Positions 1 to 8,239 of a DNA stretch of 64,000 nt are shown here, one piece after another. Below the pieces are notes generated by a model, which was given only the letters and a program-made list of their open reading frames with translations, did no database searches and had not been told where the DNA came from. The DNA lies in the NCBI GenBank assembly GCA_964538505.1, contig CAZIDY010000007.1:1-64000 (forward strand). Reading direction: 5' to 3'. The position numbers were made by a program, and so were the translations under genes. Numbering within the stretch: the stretch's first letter is position 1; every line of letters begins with the position of its first letter. The DNA comes from Zeimonas sp964538505. GTDB lineage: Bacteria; Pseudomonadota; Gammaproteobacteria; Burkholderiales; Burkholderiaceae_E.

Positions 1-182
1 CGTTGCGGCCCGGCGCCGTGCGGAATCTGATTCGTTGAACGCGAAATCGTATCAGGTCGTACCCGACAAGGAATGCTCGCTTTTCGCGGATTCCGCAGTA
101 CGTTGGAAGCCGGACGCGACGGCGACAGGCAGATCATTCGCTTTTTGCGCGTTGCGCTTGCCCGCCAACCGCACTCGCGCTT

Positions 183-201
183 CGCGGAACCGGCTTCCGC
201 G
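183..201. terminator. GC-rich hairpin downstream of the enoyl-CoA hydratase gene
   Basis: CGCGGAA and TTCCGCG form a perfect 7-bp stem around a 5-base loop, just past the stop codon of the minus-strand hydratase gene. There is no T-run after it, so intrinsic termination is only a possibility. The remaining bases from 1 to 182 show no supportable gene. Confidence 0.3.
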
Positions 202-207
202 GATCGA

Positions 208-969
208 CTACACCCGCGAAAAATCCGCCGGCCGCTTCTCGAGAAACGCGCTGAACGCCTCGCGCGCCGCCGGCTCGCCGAGCATGCGCGCGAAGTGCCG
301 GCCCTCCTCGACCATCCGCTCGCGTACCGCCTCGCCGACGCCGCTCTTCATCAACTGCTTCGTGGCGAGCAGCGACGAGAGCGGGCGCGTGGCGAGCTTC
401 GCCGCCTGCGCGAGCGCGAAGGCCTCGACCTCGCCGACGGGCAGCACGCGGTTGACGATGCCGATCTCGCGCGCCTCGGCCGCGCCGAAGGGCTCGCCGA
501 GCAGCAGCTTCTCGGCCGCGCGCTGGTAGCCGACGGCAGCCGGCAGCAGCAGGCTCGACGCGGCTTCCGGACACAGCCCCAGATGCACGAAGGGCAGCGA
601 CAGCGTCGCGTTCTCGCCCGCGTAGACGAGGTCGCAATGCAGCAGCATCGTCGTGCCGACGCCGATCGCCGGACCGCAGACGGACGCGACGAGCGGCTTC
701 GGAAACGACGCGATCGCGCGCAGGAAGCGGAACACTGGCGCGTCGTCCTTCGTCGGCGGATCGTTGAGGAAGTCGGACAGGTCGTTGCCCGCGGTGAACG
801 CGTTCTCGCTGCCGCTGACGACGACGACGCGCACCTGCGCGTCGTCGGCCGCCTGCTCGAGCGCGTCGGCGAGTGCGGCGTACATCGCCGCCGTGATCGC
901 ATTCTTGCGTTCGGGGCGCGCGAAGCGAATCACGCGCACGCGCTCGTGGTTCTCGATGGCGATGCTCAA
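208..969 (-). CDS. Enoyl-CoA hydratase/isomerase family protein (crotonase fold), last gene of the fad operon
   Basis: A 253-aa crotonase-fold protein acting on enoyl-CoA in cytoplasmic beta-oxidation. Visible signatures are the oxyanion-hole segment NAFTAGNDLSDF near residue 55-66, CGPAIGVGTTMLLHCDLVY near 97-115, and LGLCPEAASS, which carries the glutamate equivalent to Glu164 of rat hydratase. The PEAxSS pattern is more typical of delta3,delta2-enoyl-CoA isomerases (ECI2/PECI type) than of pure hydratases, so an isomerase role on unsaturated fatty acids is likely but inferred. I chose the TTG start because AGAGGGAG sits 7 bases upstream and the fold begins directly after it; the reading frame stays open far upstream but only antisense-like sequence is there. 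It lies 47 bp behind the thiolase gene on the same strand. Confidence 0.85.
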   Translation of the reverse strand: MSIAIENHERVRVIRFARPERKNAITAAMYAALADALEQAADDAQVRVVVVSGSENAFTAGNDLSDFLNDPPTKDDAPVFRFLRAIASFPKPLVASVCGPAIGVGTTMLLHCDLVYAGENATLSLPFVHLGLCPEAASSLLLPAAVGYQRAAEKLLLGEPFGAAEAREIGIVNRVLPVGEVEAFALAQAAKLATRPLSSLLATKQLMKSGVGEAVRERMVEEGRHFARMLGEPAAREAFSAFLEKRPADFSRV

Positions 970-1016
970 GGTCGGACTCCCTCTGTTCACACGGCGATAG
1001 TCCCCGCGCCGAGATC

Positions 1017-2246
1017 CTAGACGCGTTCGAAGATCCCCGCCGCACCCATCCCGGTGCCGACGCACATCGTCACCATGCCGTACTTCAGCTTGCGCCGCCG
1101 CAGCCCGTGCACGACGGTGGCCGAGCGGACCGCGCCGGTCGCACCCAGCGGATGGCCGAGCGCGATCGCACCGCCGAGCGGGTTCACGCGTTGCGGATCC
1201 AGGCCGAGCTCGCGGATCACCGCGAGCGACTGCGCGGCGAAAGCCTCGTTGAGCTCGATCCAGCCGATATCCTCGATCGACAGTCCGGCAGTCTTCAGCG
1301 CCGCCGGGATCGCCTCCTTCGGCCCGATCCCCATGATCGCCGGCGGCACGCCGCGCACCGAGAAGGAGACGAAACGCGCGAGCGGCGTCAGCGAGAAGCG
1401 CTTCAGCATGCTTTCGGAAACAAGGATCAGCGCACCCGAGCCGTCCGAAGTCTGCGAGCTGTTGCCGGCGGTGACGCTGCCCATTCCGGTGGGCTTGCCG
1501 TCGACGCCGCGCGGCGATGCGAACACCGGGCGCAGCCTGGCGAGCGCCTCGACCGAGGTGTCGGCGCGCGGGCCTTCGTCCTGCGCGACGCTGCGCGTGC
1601 GCAACTCGATCTCGCCGGTGTCCAGGTGCGCGATGCGCTCGGTGATCTCGATCGGCGTGATCTCGTCGCCGAACTCGCCGGCCTGCTGCGCGGCGATCGC
1701 CCTGCGGTGCGACTCGAGCGCGAAGGCGTCCTGGTCCTCGCGCGACACCTTCCATTGCTGCGCGACCTTCTCGGCAGTGAGCCCCATTCCGTAGGCGATG
1801 CCGATATGCTCGTCGCGCGCGAACACCTGCGGATTGATCGACGGCTGGTTGCCCATCATCGGCACCATGCTCATCGACTCGGTGCCGGCGGCGATCATCA
1901 CTTCGGCCTCGCCGACGCGGATGCGATCGGCGGCAATCGCCACCGCGGTCAGCCCCGACGCGCAGAAGCGGTTGACGGTGACGCCGCCGACCGTGTCGGG
2001 CAGCCCGGCGAGCAGCGCGCTGGTGCGCGCGACGTTCAGCCCCTGCTGCGCCTCGGGAATCGCGCAGCCGACGATCACGTCCTCGATCACCGACGGGTCG
2101 AGCGACGGCACCTGCGCGAGCGCCGAGCGCAGCGAATGGACGAGCAGGTCGTCGGGTCGCGTGTGACGGAACACGCCCTTGGGGGCCTTGCCGATCGGCG
2201 CGCGTGTTGCGGCCACGACGTACACATCCTGGATCTGCCTGTTCAT
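1017..2246 (-). CDS. fadA: Acetyl-CoA C-acyltransferase (3-ketoacyl-CoA thiolase)
   Basis: A 409-aa thiolase that cleaves 3-ketoacyl-CoA to acetyl-CoA and a shortened acyl-CoA. The nucleophilic cysteine is in NRFCASGL (about residue 94), the histidine in GGAIALGHPLGATG and the second cysteine in MCVGTGMGAAGIF near the C terminus, so all catalytic residues are present. Length fits FadA-type thiolases. GAGGAG is placed 8 bases before the ATG. It sits between the FadB-type gene (36 bp upstream) and the enoyl-CoA hydratase gene, so it is very likely the FadA partner of a trifunctional beta-oxidation module. Its precise chain-length preference cannot be read from the sequence. Confidence 0.92.
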   Translation of the reverse strand: MNRQIQDVYVVAATRAPIGKAPKGVFRHTRPDDLLVHSLRSALAQVPSLDPSVIEDVIVGCAIPEAQQGLNVARTSALLAGLPDTVGGVTVNRFCASGLTAVAIAADRIRVGEAEVMIAAGTESMSMVPMMGNQPSINPQVFARDEHIGIAYGMGLTAEKVAQQWKVSREDQDAFALESHRRAIAAQQAGEFGDEITPIEITERIAHLDTGEIELRTRSVAQDEGPRADTSVEALARLRPVFASPRGVDGKPTGMGSVTAGNSSQTSDGSGALILVSESMLKRFSLTPLARFVSFSVRGVPPAIMGIGPKEAIPAALKTAGLSIEDIGWIELNEAFAAQSLAVIRELGLDPQRVNPLGGAIALGHPLGATGAVRSATVVHGLRRRKLKYGMVTMCVGTGMGAAGIFERV

Positions 2247-2282
2247 CGAGCACTCCTCGGGTTCATGACGGCGTCGTTCATC

Positions 2283-4691
2283 TCAATTGCGCACCGGCTT
2301 GCCGGTCTGCATCATCCCCATCACGCGCTCCTGCGTCTTCGGATGGTTCAGCAGCGACAGGAAGGCGCGGCGCTCGAGGCCGAGGATCCACTCCTCGTCG
2401 ATGATCGTGCCCTCGTCGACATCGCCGCCGCACATCGCCTCGGCGATCAGCCGTGCCAGGTGATAGTCGTGCGCGCTCGCGAAGCCGCCGTCGCGCAGGT
2501 TCGCCAGCTGCGCCTCGATCGTCGCCAGTACCGAGCGTCCGGCCGCCGCGAACTTCGCGCGGCGCGGTGCGCGATAGCCCGCCTCGCTCATCGCGCGCGC
2601 CTCGTTCAGCGCGACGTGCAGCAGCTCGTAGCGATTGAATACGATGAGGTCGGAGTCGAGCAGCCAACCCGTGGCCTGCGCCTCGAGCGCCGACTTCGCC
2701 ACCTCGGCCATCGCTGCGGCGGTGAAGTACTTCTTCAGGAAGTGCAGCGAATAGGCCTCGGGCGCGGCCTGCTGCTCCTCGGCTGCACGGCGTGCGCCGT
2801 AGGCGAGGCCGCCCGCCCCCGGCACGAGCCCGACACCGACCTCGACGAGGCCGATGTAGCTCTCGAGATGCGCGACGCGACGCGCACAGTAGAGCAGCAG
2901 CTCGCAGCCACCGCCGAGCGCCATTCCGGAGACCGCCGCCACCGTCGGCACCTGCGCATAACGCAGCCGCAGCATCGCTTCCTGCAGTCGCCGCTCGAGC
3001 GGCTCGATCGCCTTGACGCCGCCGCTCATGAAGACCGGCAGGATCGCCTGCAGGTCTGCGCCGACCGAGAACGGATCGTCGGGCGACCAGACGACGAGGC
3101 CGCGGTACTGCTTCTCGGCGAGCTCGACGCCGCGCATCAGCCCTTCGATCACGTCGGGGCCGATCGCGTGCATCTTCGAGCGGATCGACGCGATCAGCAC
3201 TTCGCGATAGGGATCGCGATCGAGCGTCCAGAGGCGGATCGAATCGTTCTCGAACACCGTCGTGCCGGCGTTGTGCGGATCGGGCGCGTTCTCTCCGGCA
3301 AGCGACGCACGGAAGATCTGGCGCGCGTACACGGGATGCTCGGCGCGCGGCACGAAGGCATCGCGCGCCGGCGAGTACGAGCCCTCGGGCTGGTGCACGC
3401 CGCCGCGCTCGGCGACCTTGCCGGCGAAGACCCACGGCGGCAGCGGCACCTTCGCGAGCGCGCGGCCCGCGTCGATGTCTTCGCGGATCCAGTCGGCGAC
3501 CTGCGCCCAGCCGGCCTGCTGCCAGATCTCGAAGGGGCCCTGCTCCATGCCGAAGCCGAAACGCATCGCGAGATCGACGTCGCGCGCGTTGTCGGCGATC
3601 TCCTCGAGCTTCGTCGCCGCGTAGTGGAAGCCGTCGCGCATCAGCGCCCAGACGAACTGCGCCTGCGGGTTCTTTGATTCGCGCAGCAGCGCGAGCCGCT
3701 CGCCCCAGGTCTTCTTTTTCAGCATGCGCACGACGGTCTCGTCGGCCTTCGCGCCCGAGGCAACGTAGTCGCCGCTCGCGGCGTCGAAGCGCAGGATCTT
3801 CTTTCCGTCCTTGCGGTAGAAGCCTGCACCGGTCTTCTGCCCGAGCGCGCCGCGCCCGATCAGCGTCGAGAACACGGCCGGCGTCTCGTACAGCGGATGG
3901 AACGGATCGTCGCGCAGGTTGTCCTGCATCGTCTTCATCACGTGGCCGACGGTGTCCAGGCCGACCACGTCCGCGGTGCGGAAGGTGCCCGACTTCGCGC
4001 GCCCGAGCTTCGAGCCGGTGAGGTCGTCGACGACGTCGAAGCCCAGCCCGAACTGCTCGGCCTCGCGCACCGCGGCGAGGATGCCGAAAATGCCGATGCG
4101 GTTGGCAATGAAGTTCGGCGTATCCTTCGCGCGCACGCAGCCCTTGCCGAGCGTGGTCGTCAGGAAGGCTTCGAGCCGGTCGACGATCTCCGGCGCGGTC
4201 TCGCTCGTGGGGATGAGCTCCACCAGATGCATGTAGCGCGGCGGATTGAAGAAATGCACACCGCAGAATCGCGCGCGCAGCTCCACTGGCAGCCCCTCGC
4301 CGAGCCGGCCGATCGACAGCCCCGAGGTGTTCGTTGCGAGGATCGCGTGCGCAGCGAGCGCCGGCGCAATCTTCGCGTACAGATCGTGCTTCCAGTCAAG
4401 GCGCTCGGCGATCGCCTCGATGACGAGGTCGCAGTTGCGCAGCTTCTCGAGGTCGTCTTCGTAGTTCGCGACCTCGATCTCGCCGGCGAGATCGGCTCGC
4501 CCGAGCGGCGACGGGTTCAGCTTTCGCAGCCCGTCGACGGCGCGCGCAGCGATGCCGTTCTTCGGCCCTTCCTTCGCCGGCAGGTCGAACAGCACGACCT
4601 CGACCTTCGCGCTCACCAGATGCGCGGCGATCTGCGCGCCCATGACGCCGGCGCCGAGCACGGCCGCCTTCCTGACGTTGAACTTGTCCAC
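2283..4691 (-). CDS. fadB: 3-hydroxyacyl-CoA dehydrogenase / enoyl-CoA hydratase multifunctional protein (FadB/FadN type)
   Basis: An 802-aa fusion for the hydration and dehydrogenation steps of beta-oxidation. The N terminus carries the NAD-binding motif GAGVMGAQIAAHL (about residues 10-22) and the 3-hydroxyacyl-CoA dehydrogenase signature around FFNPPRYMHLVELIP. The C-terminal third is a crotonase domain with SGMALGGGCELLLYC. This order, dehydrogenase first and hydratase last, is the reverse of E. coli FadB and matches the FadN-like family common in betaproteobacteria. The GTG start at 4691 has AAGGA 7 bases upstream and lies immediately before the dinucleotide fold; the frame is open further upstream but overlaps the DUF2147 gene. 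Transcribed with the thiolase gene 36 bp downstream. Confidence 0.92.
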   Translation of the reverse strand: MDKFNVRKAAVLGAGVMGAQIAAHLVSAKVEVVLFDLPAKEGPKNGIAARAVDGLRKLNPSPLGRADLAGEIEVANYEDDLEKLRNCDLVIEAIAERLDWKHDLYAKIAPALAAHAILATNTSGLSIGRLGEGLPVELRARFCGVHFFNPPRYMHLVELIPTSETAPEIVDRLEAFLTTTLGKGCVRAKDTPNFIANRIGIFGILAAVREAEQFGLGFDVVDDLTGSKLGRAKSGTFRTADVVGLDTVGHVMKTMQDNLRDDPFHPLYETPAVFSTLIGRGALGQKTGAGFYRKDGKKILRFDAASGDYVASGAKADETVVRMLKKKTWGERLALLRESKNPQAQFVWALMRDGFHYAATKLEEIADNARDVDLAMRFGFGMEQGPFEIWQQAGWAQVADWIREDIDAGRALAKVPLPPWVFAGKVAERGGVHQPEGSYSPARDAFVPRAEHPVYARQIFRASLAGENAPDPHNAGTTVFENDSIRLWTLDRDPYREVLIASIRSKMHAIGPDVIEGLMRGVELAEKQYRGLVVWSPDDPFSVGADLQAILPVFMSGGVKAIEPLERRLQEAMLRLRYAQVPTVAAVSGMALGGGCELLLYCARRVAHLESYIGLVEVGVGLVPGAGGLAYGARRAAEEQQAAPEAYSLHFLKKYFTAAAMAEVAKSALEAQATGWLLDSDLIVFNRYELLHVALNEARAMSEAGYRAPRRAKFAAAGRSVLATIEAQLANLRDGGFASAHDYHLARLIAEAMCGGDVDEGTIIDEEWILGLERRAFLSLLNHPKTQERVMGMMQTGKPVRN

Positions 4692-4732
4692 TTGCGTGTC
4701 CTTCGATTCGGTTGCGATTCGTTCGCGGCGCC

Positions 4733-5281
4733 TCAGCGCTCGCGAATCCAGGTCTGCGTGCGGCCGAACAGCGGCGCGCCGACGTAGCCGCGCACCTCGA
4801 GCCGCTCGCCGCCGTCGACGACGCGCATGCGGCTGCGATAGACCTTGCCGTTCTGCGGATCGAGGATGCGTCCGCCCTCGTACAGGCCGGGCTCCTCGCT
4901 GCTCGCGCGCATGCCGTCGACGATGCGCATCCCCTGCACCGGCTGGTCCTTGCGCTCGTCGGTGCACAGGTCGCAGACAGCGTCGGTGCGCTCGGTGAGG
5001 ATCTTCTCGATGCGGCCGACGTAGGCGCCGTCGTTCTCGGTGATGCGGATCAGCGCCTTCGGCTGTTTCGTCTCGTCGTCGATGCTGCGCCACAGTCCGA
5101 TAGGGGAATCAGCGGACTGCGCAGCCGACTGCGCAGCCGGCGCGGCGGCCGGCGCGTCGGCCTGCGCATGCGCGACCGGCACGCCGATCGCCAGGCTGGC
5201 GGCGAGCACCGCGAACGGCAACGCAGTTCGGATGCGCGCCCGCTTCGCACGCGCAGGGTCGGGGAAACCGATTACGGTCAT
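4733..5281 (-). CDS. DUF2147 domain-containing secreted protein
   Basis: A 182-aa protein with an N-terminal signal sequence: positively charged start, hydrophobic stretch ALPFAVLAASLAIGVPV and an AHA cleavage-like end near residue 40, so it is probably periplasmic. A short Ala/Gln-rich linker follows. The mature part has the DUF2147 pattern: GLWRSIDDETKQPKALIRI, a CDLC motif, then PVQGMRIV, GGRILDPQNGKVYRS and a C-terminal RTQTWIR. The biochemical role of DUF2147 is unknown to me. It lies inside the beta-oxidation operon, 13 bp after the acyl-CoA dehydrogenase stop and 41 bp before fadB, so co-expression with fatty-acid degradation is the only functional hint. Confidence 0.82.
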   Translation of the reverse strand: MTVIGFPDPARAKRARIRTALPFAVLAASLAIGVPVAHAQADAPAAAPAAQSAAQSADSPIGLWRSIDDETKQPKALIRITENDGAYVGRIEKILTERTDAVCDLCTDERKDQPVQGMRIVDGMRASSEEPGLYEGGRILDPQNGKVYRSRMRVVDGGERLEVRGYVGAPLFGRTQTWIRER

Positions 5282-5294
5282 TCGCTGCCCCTCG

Positions 5295-7079
5295 TCAGAA
5301 CCAGTCGAGCTCGACGTCCATCATCGGCGCCGACCCGGCGCGGATGCTGCGGATGAGACTCGCCGTCTCCGGGAAAAGCTTCGCAAAATAGAAGCGCGCG
5401 GTCGCGAGCTTGCTGCGATAGAACGGATCGTCCGAATCGGCACGGTCGAGCGCGATGCGCGCCATTCTTGCCCAGAAGTATCCGAGCACGAGGTGGCCGA
5501 TCACGCGCAGGTAGTCGACCGCCGCCGCGCCGGCCTCGTCGGCATTGCCGAAGGCCTTCATGCCGACTTCCATCGTCAGCTTCTCGACCTTCTGGCGCAG
5601 GTCCGACAGCGGGTTCACGAACTCGGCCATCTGCTCGTCGGTGCCGTGCTCCTCGACGAAGGCGTCGACCAGCGCGCCGAACTTGCGCAGCTTCGCGCCG
5701 TTGTCGAGCAGCACCTTGCGTCCGAGCAGATCGAGGGACTGGATCGTGTTCGTGCCCTCGTAGATCATCGTGATCCGCGCATCGCGCACGTACTGCTCCA
5801 TCCCCCATTCGCGGATGTAGCCGTGACCGCCGTAGATCTGCAGGCCGAGGTTCGTTGCCGCGAAGCCGTTGTCGGTGAGAAAGGCCTTGACGACCGGCGT
5901 GAGCAGCGCGAGCAGTTCCTCGGCGTTCGCGCGCTCCGCCTCGTCGGGATGCGCGTGGGCGACGTCGGCCTGCACGGCCGTCCAGTACGCGAAGGCACGC
6001 GAGCCTTCGGCCCAGGCCTTCTGCGTGAGCAGCATACGCCGCACGTCGGGATGCACGATGATCGGGTCGGCCGGTTTGTCGGGCGCCTTCGCTCCGGTGA
6101 GCGAGCGCATCTGCAGCCGTTCCTTCGCATAGTCGAGCGAGTTCTGGTAGGCGACCTCCATCAGCCCGAGGCCCTGCATGCCGACGCCGATGCGCGCGGC
6201 GTTCATCATCACGAACATCGCCTGCAGGCCCTTGTTCGGCTCGCCGACCAGAGTGCCGAGCGCGCCGTCGAAGTCGAGCGCACAGGTGGCGTTGCCGTGG
6301 ATGCCCATCTTCTCCTCGATGCGCGCGCAGCGCACCGGATTACGCTCGCCCAGCGACCCGTCGGCATTCGGCACGAACTTCGGCACGATGAACAGCGAGA
6401 TGCCGCGCGTGCCCTGCGGTGCGTCGGGCAGGCGTGCCAGCACCAGGTGAATGATGTTCTCCGACCAGTCGTGCTCGCCCGACGAGATGAAGATCTTGCT
6501 GCCGGTGATGCGATAGCTGCCGTCGGCCTGCGGCTCGGCTTTCGTGCGCAGGATGCCCAGGTCGGTGCCGCACTGCGGCTCGGTCAGGCACATCGTCGCC
6601 ATCCACTCGCCGGAGACGATCTTCGGCAGGTACATCGCCTGCTGCTCGGGCGTTCCGTGCGCACGCAGGGCGTCGTAGGCGCCGTGCGTCAACCCGGGAT
6701 ACATCGTCCAAGCCTGGTTGCCCGAGTTCATCATCTCCTGGAACGCGATGCCGATGGTCATCGGCAGGCCCTGGCCGCCGTACTCGGGATCGCAGGTCAG
6801 CGTTGGCCATCCACCAGCCTTGAACTGCTCCCAGGCCTCGCGAAAGCCCTTGGGCGTCGTGACCTCTCCGTCGTTCCAGTGGCAGCCCTCCTCGTCGCCG
6901 GAACGGTTGATCGGAAACAGCACTTCCGAGCAGAACTTGCCGCCTTCCTCGAGCACCTGATCGATCAGCTCGCGACCGGTTTCGGCATACGAAGGCAGCG
7001 TCTTCAGCGTCGATTCGACGTCGAGCAGCTCGTGCATCACGAACTGCATGTCGCGCAGCGGAGGGGTATAGCGGGCCAT
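5295..7079 (-). CDS. Acyl-CoA dehydrogenase
   Basis: A 594-aa flavoprotein for the first, alpha-beta dehydrogenation step of beta-oxidation. It has the long form with an extra C-terminal domain of about 120 residues, as in many proteobacterial AcdA/FadE5-like enzymes. Motifs seen: MCLTEPQCGTDLG (FAD/substrate binding, about residue 160), YRITGSKIFISSGEHD, and the C-terminal GHGYIREWGMEQYVRDARI plus IYEGTNTIQ, whose glutamate is the usual catalytic base. AGGAGAACC precedes the ATG. It is the first catabolic gene after tetR (35 bp gap), and a palindrome resembling the one in front of tetR lies just upstream, inside the tetR 3' end. Substrate chain length cannot be assigned. Confidence 0.93.
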   Translation of the reverse strand: MARYTPPLRDMQFVMHELLDVESTLKTLPSYAETGRELIDQVLEEGGKFCSEVLFPINRSGDEEGCHWNDGEVTTPKGFREAWEQFKAGGWPTLTCDPEYGGQGLPMTIGIAFQEMMNSGNQAWTMYPGLTHGAYDALRAHGTPEQQAMYLPKIVSGEWMATMCLTEPQCGTDLGILRTKAEPQADGSYRITGSKIFISSGEHDWSENIIHLVLARLPDAPQGTRGISLFIVPKFVPNADGSLGERNPVRCARIEEKMGIHGNATCALDFDGALGTLVGEPNKGLQAMFVMMNAARIGVGMQGLGLMEVAYQNSLDYAKERLQMRSLTGAKAPDKPADPIIVHPDVRRMLLTQKAWAEGSRAFAYWTAVQADVAHAHPDEAERANAEELLALLTPVVKAFLTDNGFAATNLGLQIYGGHGYIREWGMEQYVRDARITMIYEGTNTIQSLDLLGRKVLLDNGAKLRKFGALVDAFVEEHGTDEQMAEFVNPLSDLRQKVEKLTMEVGMKAFGNADEAGAAAVDYLRVIGHLVLGYFWARMARIALDRADSDDPFYRSKLATARFYFAKLFPETASLIRSIRAGSAPMMDVELDWF

Positions 7080-7114
7080 GACTTGGTTCTCCTGAATGGG
7101 ATGCAGCTCGGGAT

Positions 7115-7825
7115 TCAGTCGGTCTCGACCGAACGTTCGTTCGTTTCTTTTTGCGGAAGGGACAAGGGCCGCGGCCTGTGCGCGGCGATGACCCGATCGA
7201 ATGCGCGGCGCGCGCGTTCGATCGCGTCGGGGCTTTTCAGCAGGCGCGCCTCGTGGTGCACGACGAGAATGATCCCGTAGAGGGCGAACAGCAGGTCCTG
7301 CGGGTCGATTTCGCTCGCGAGGTCACCGACGGCGATCGCCTGCTCGATCGCACGCGTGCACTCGCGCTGCCACGAGCGGACCATCACGACGAGCTCGTCG
7401 CGCACCGGTCCGCTGCGGTCGTCGTATTCGGTAGCCGCCGAGATCCAGACGCAGCCGCGTGCCGCCTCGGCTGCGGTGCGCGCGAGCCAGCGTTCGAAGA
7501 TCGCGCGCAGCCGGGGCAGCCCGCGCGGCGCGCCGAGCGCCGGCAGCAGCACGTCGTCGACGAAGCGATGCTCGTAGGTCTTCAGCACCGCGATCTGCAG
7601 GTCCTCGCGCGAACCGAAGTGCGCGAAGACGCCGCTCTTGGACATCTGCATGCGTGCGGCAAGCGTGCCGATCGTCAGACCTTCGAGCCCTTCGCGCGCG
7701 GCGAGCTCGAGCGCGGCATCGACGATCGCGGCGCGCGTGCGATCACCCTTGCGCGGCCTGCGGGCGGCGCTCCGTGGGTCGGGTGACCGGGAAGAAGAGG
7801 TTTCGGACAGGACTTCGGTTCGCAT
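7115..7825 (-). CDS. TetR/AcrR family transcriptional regulator of the fad operon
   Basis: A 236-aa one-component regulator. After a basic N-terminal tail, the TetR helix-turn-helix spans about residues 30-75: TRAAIVDAALELAAREG, LTIGTLAARMQMSKSGVFAHF and GSREDLQIAVLKTY. The C-terminal part is a typical ligand-binding domain containing CVWISAATEYDDR, as in TetR_C_6-like members. It is the first gene of the minus-strand cluster that continues into acyl-CoA dehydrogenase and the other beta-oxidation genes, so repression relieved by an acyl-CoA or fatty acid is a reasonable inference (PsrA/FadP-like role in other proteobacteria). Two identical-core palindromes, one ahead of its own start and one in its last codons, suggest autoregulation and control of the downstream operon. 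Confidence 0.88.
   Translation of the reverse strand: MRTEVLSETSSSRSPDPRSAARRPRKGDRTRAAIVDAALELAAREGLEGLTIGTLAARMQMSKSGVFAHFGSREDLQIAVLKTYEHRFVDDVLLPALGAPRGLPRLRAIFERWLARTAAEAARGCVWISAATEYDDRSGPVRDELVVMVRSWQRECTRAIEQAIAVGDLASEIDPQDLLFALYGIILVVHHEARLLKSPDAIERARRAFDRVIAAHRPRPLSLPQKETNERSVETD
7130..7143. promoter_or_regulatory. Putative TetR operator ahead of the acyl-CoA dehydrogenase gene
   Basis: CGAACG-TT-CGTTCG, an inverted repeat with 6-bp arms, lies in the last codons of tetR and 50-60 bp upstream of the dehydrogenase start. The flank-extended sequence matches the palindrome at 7832, which argues for one regulator binding both. Binding is inferred. Confidence 0.6.
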
Positions 7826-7831
7826 ACTTTC

Positions 7832-7845
7832 CGAACGACCGTTCG
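7832..7845. promoter_or_regulatory. Putative TetR operator ahead of tetR
   Basis: CGAACG-AC-CGTTCG lies 6 bp upstream of the tetR start codon. It shares both 6-bp arms, and on the minus strand the flanking A and GG bases, with the site at 7130. The position just in front of the gene fits autorepression. Confidence 0.6.
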
Positions 7846-8239
7846 TAATTTCGAAACTATATCCGATTTCCGGCACGAGAGCGGGTACCCCCTCGCCACG
7901 AAGGGTCGGGAGCGGTCGGAGAGACCCCGAAGTGCGTCGAGGCGGATGCGTATAATGGCGCCCCGGTGGCCGCCCCGTCGCCGCACCGCAGCTGGCGTTC
8001 CGGCAGCGCCAGTGCAGAACAGACGAGCCACGAGCTCGCCTCCGGTACTTCGAGCCGCGCCTCGACCACGAGCGGCATCCGGGCTCGGTCCAGACAATTC
8101 CGTTGCCGCTGATCGCGGCGAATCCTGCAGCACCCGGCGTTCCATAAAAAGGCGTCCACGGAACCCGGAATGCCCCGATCGACGCGACGAGTGCCGACCG
8201 GTACAAACGACGAAGCCACCGCGAAGGAGACGCCGGGCG
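7846..8239 (+). other. Divergent intergenic region and presumed leader of the mscS gene; no gene recognised
   Basis: Nearly 400 bases between tetR and the MscS gene. The reading frame of MscS stays open back to 7946, but the extra residues are Arg/Pro/Ser-rich without any fold signature and a good ribosome site is found only at 8240. I see no tRNA, no known riboswitch consensus and no small protein with a convincing start. A consensus-like TATAAT at 7951 suggests a leader of roughly 280 nt. Confidence 0.4.
7951..7956 (+). promoter_or_regulatory. Candidate -10 element (TATAAT) for the mscS transcript
   Basis: A perfect TATAAT in very GC-rich surroundings, pointing toward the MscS gene. No good TTGACA-like -35 box is found at 16-18 bp spacing, so the promoter is only tentative. 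Confidence 0.35.

Noticed and set aside
970..2253. Long open frame continuing upstream of the enoyl-CoA hydratase through the thiolase gene
   Set aside because: It is an alternative frame of the thiolase coding region in high-GC DNA; the thiolase frame has all catalytic motifs.
7946..8239. N-terminal extension of MscS in an open frame
   Set aside because: The added residues are Arg/Pro/Ser-rich without membrane helices, and a clear GAAGGAG site marks the ATG at 8240.
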